A stretch of 7,389 bases of DNA from an uncultured Flammeovirgaceae bacterium (lineage in GTDB: Bacteria; Bacteroidota; Bacteroidia; Cytophagales; Cyclobacteriaceae): contig CAKZPJ010000282.1 of NCBI GenBank assembly GCA_937138955.1, positions 1-7,389 on the forward strand, given 5' to 3'. The notes under the pieces are model-generated. The model was given only the letters and a program-made list of their open reading frames with translations, had not been told where the DNA came from and ran no database searches. Both the position numbers and the translations under genes were made by a program. Of the stretch, positions 6,366 to 7,389 are shown piece after piece. How positions within the stretch are numbered: position 1 is the stretch's first letter; every line of letters starts with the position of its first letter.

Positions 6366-6923
6366 ATGAAAACGCGGTGGTTGGCTTTCATAGTGGTAGT
6401 ATTAATTGTTTCTCTGGCAAGTGCTCAGTTAGATCAGCTATACTTTCATCGAGTAGTGCCAATGACCGCGTTTTCTCTTTCTCAACTTAGAACGAGTACC
6501 TATCAGTATTTTCAATCAGAGGACTATTCTCAGTCCAAGGATTCTACCTTAACAATTAACACTGACTCTACTTCGTTTCAGTATCCGCAGCAGTTTATGC
6601 TGTACAATCGTTCGGCACTAAAACATCCTATAGGGTTGCTAACCTATCAGTCTACTGTTGATCTAAAAGAAGAAAAACTTCGCTACGTAGCCGACAGTGT
6701 TTATGTTCAAAATTATACGCGAAACCGCTACAGTCGCTACGTAGCTGATAATGAGCCTCCTCAACCACTCAGCACATGGCTACAGCAGTGGCGCGACAAG
6801 CAGCAAACCCGACTAGAGCAGCAGATTCAGGAATCTCTTGAAGGTCAGCTCCAACAGTTGGTAAACTCTTTACAGCAGCAAAAAGCCGAGCAGACAAACG
6901 CTACCAATCTGGAGGATTGGTAG
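6366..6923 (+). CDS. Secreted protein of unknown function with Gln-rich C-terminal helix
   Basis: I do not recognise this 185-residue protein. A signal peptide is evident (1-20: basic start MKTRW, hydrophobic core, ASA cleavage before Q). The middle (about 65-125) looks like beta strands, with HPIGLLTYQSTVDLKEEKLR followed by YVADSVYVQNYTRNRYSRYV; this recalls DUF4468-type domains, in which a charged strand with K-x-R-Y is followed by another strand, but the match is loose. Residues about 135-175 (STWLQQWRDKQQTRLEQQIQ and on) form a very Gln-rich amphipathic helix, probably a coiled coil. There is no cysteine, so no lipoprotein anchor. It lies 26 bases after the porin gene on the same strand and is likely co-transcribed, so it may act in the periplasm with the porin; this is inference. 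The start ATG at 6366 is fixed by the signal peptide. Confidence 0.75.
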   Translation: MKTRWLAFIVVVLIVSLASAQLDQLYFHRVVPMTAFSLSQLRTSTYQYFQSEDYSQSKDSTLTINTDSTSFQYPQQFMLYNRSALKHPIGLLTYQSTVDLKEEKLRYVADSVYVQNYTRNRYSRYVADNEPPQPLSTWLQQWRDKQQTRLEQQIQESLEGQLQQLVNSLQQQKAEQTNATNLEDW

Positions 6924-6974
6924 TTAAAGAAACACCCCCTTCACTAAAGCGTATTTGTAATGCGTTCCTACCAC

Positions 6975-7389
6975 TTACTCGTACCGCAAACTCACTACCG
7001 GATTACGACGAGCTGCTTTTACCGAATGGAAACTCATGGTAGTAAAAGCAATAAGCAGCGCTGCGGCACTTGCCAGTACAAACAGTAGAATATTAATATC
7101 CACCCGATAGGCAAAATCTTGCAGCCAGCGATCAATTAGCCAGTAGGCCAACGGAGCAGCCAGAAGGGAAGCTATCCCGACGAGTACCATCACATCTTTA
7201 AAAAGTAAGTACACAATCTGCGGAACAGTAGCCCCTAATACTTTTCGTACTCCTACTTCCTTAGTGCGTTGCTCAGCCGTAAAGGCCGATAGTCCTAATA
7301 CTCCCAGCAACGAAATGAACAAACAGATACCGGACAGTACTGAAATAAGCGAGCTTTGCCGTTCATCGGCGCGGTAGAGTTCGTCAAAG
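6975..7389 (-). CDS. ABC transporter permease, FtsX/MacB family (C-terminal part)
   Basis: The minus-strand frame ends with TAA at 6977-6975 and is open to the window edge, giving the last 137 residues of a larger protein. The sequence begins FDELYRADERQSSLISVLSG and continues through a first membrane helix to TAEQRTKEVGVRKVLGAT, the hallmark cytoplasmic motif of FtsX-type permeases in Bacteroidota, then two more hydrophobic helices, and ends SFHSVKAARRNPVVSLRYE, the usual end of these roughly 800-residue proteins. Family members work with an ABC ATPase in export of peptides, drugs or lipoproteins, or act as mechanotransmitters; many are orphans without a linked ATPase, and none is seen here. 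A TTG at 7322 could be taken for a start, but the family pattern continues upstream of it, so it is an internal Leu codon. It is convergent with the genes to its left. Confidence 0.92.
   Translation of the reverse strand, partial: FDELYRADERQSSLISVLSGICLFISLLGVLGLSAFTAEQRTKEVGVRKVLGATVPQIVYLLFKDVMVLVGIASLLAAPLAYWLIDRWLQDFAYRVDINILLFVLASAAALLIAFTTMSFHSVKAARRNPVVSLRYE

Noticed and set aside
6924..6974. Possible bidirectional terminator between the convergent genes
   Set aside because: Only a loose repeat (GCGTATTTG and AATGCGTT) is present; no true inverted repeat with a T-run was found.

Overview
The window looks like chromosomal DNA from a Bacteroidota bacterium, most likely a Cytophagales-type marine or soil lineage. 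Supporting signs are the absence of strong Shine-Dalgarno sites, promoter-like TAnnTTTG boxes, signal peptides ending in A-Q-D or A-Q-L, an OmpL-like porin, and an orphan FtsX/MacB-type permease whose C-terminus has the form common in this phylum. The phylum is inferred from these signs; genus and species cannot be read from the sequence.

Layout, left to right. Bases 1-179 hold little: perhaps the first codons of a leftward gene at the edge, and a leader for the first full gene. At 180-833 lies a secreted, very acidic protein; I read it as a PepSY-like (DUF2874/BLIP-type) fold split by a long low-complexity insert. A clear intrinsic terminator follows at 856-886. Next comes a two-component operon: a membrane histidine kinase (948-2807) with a NarX/PilJ-like periplasmic sensor domain, a PAS domain and a HisKA_3/HATPase core, overlapping by 23 bases a NarL/FixJ-type response regulator (2785-3414). 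An AT-rich, 328-base intergenic stretch (3415-3742) with a good -7 box and a nested inverted repeat leads into an Amt/MEP/Rh ammonium channel (best start 3743, end 5032). A strong hairpin terminator (5048-5084) separates amt from an outer-membrane beta-barrel porin (5182-6339). A small secreted protein of unknown function follows 26 bases later (6366-6923). The right edge holds the C-terminal end of an ABC transporter permease on the minus strand (6975-7389), convergent with the preceding genes.

How the genes may work together (inference): the kinase/regulator pair belongs to the same broad class as NarX/NarL, and the next gene downstream is an ammonium channel with an outer-membrane porin behind it. 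A sensible hypothesis is a small nitrogen-acquisition locus, with the porin admitting solute across the outer membrane, Amt conducting ammonium across the inner membrane, and the two-component pair possibly controlling the AT-rich amt promoter. The most unusual point is that the kinase's sensor helix keeps the N-L-A-G frame of the NarX/PilJ P-box but has lost its arginines, replaced by a duplicated A-G-Q-Q unit, so the ligand is probably not nitrate. No glnK/PII gene lies beside amt in this window. I found no CRISPR array, tRNA, rRNA, insertion sequence or clear sign of recent transfer.
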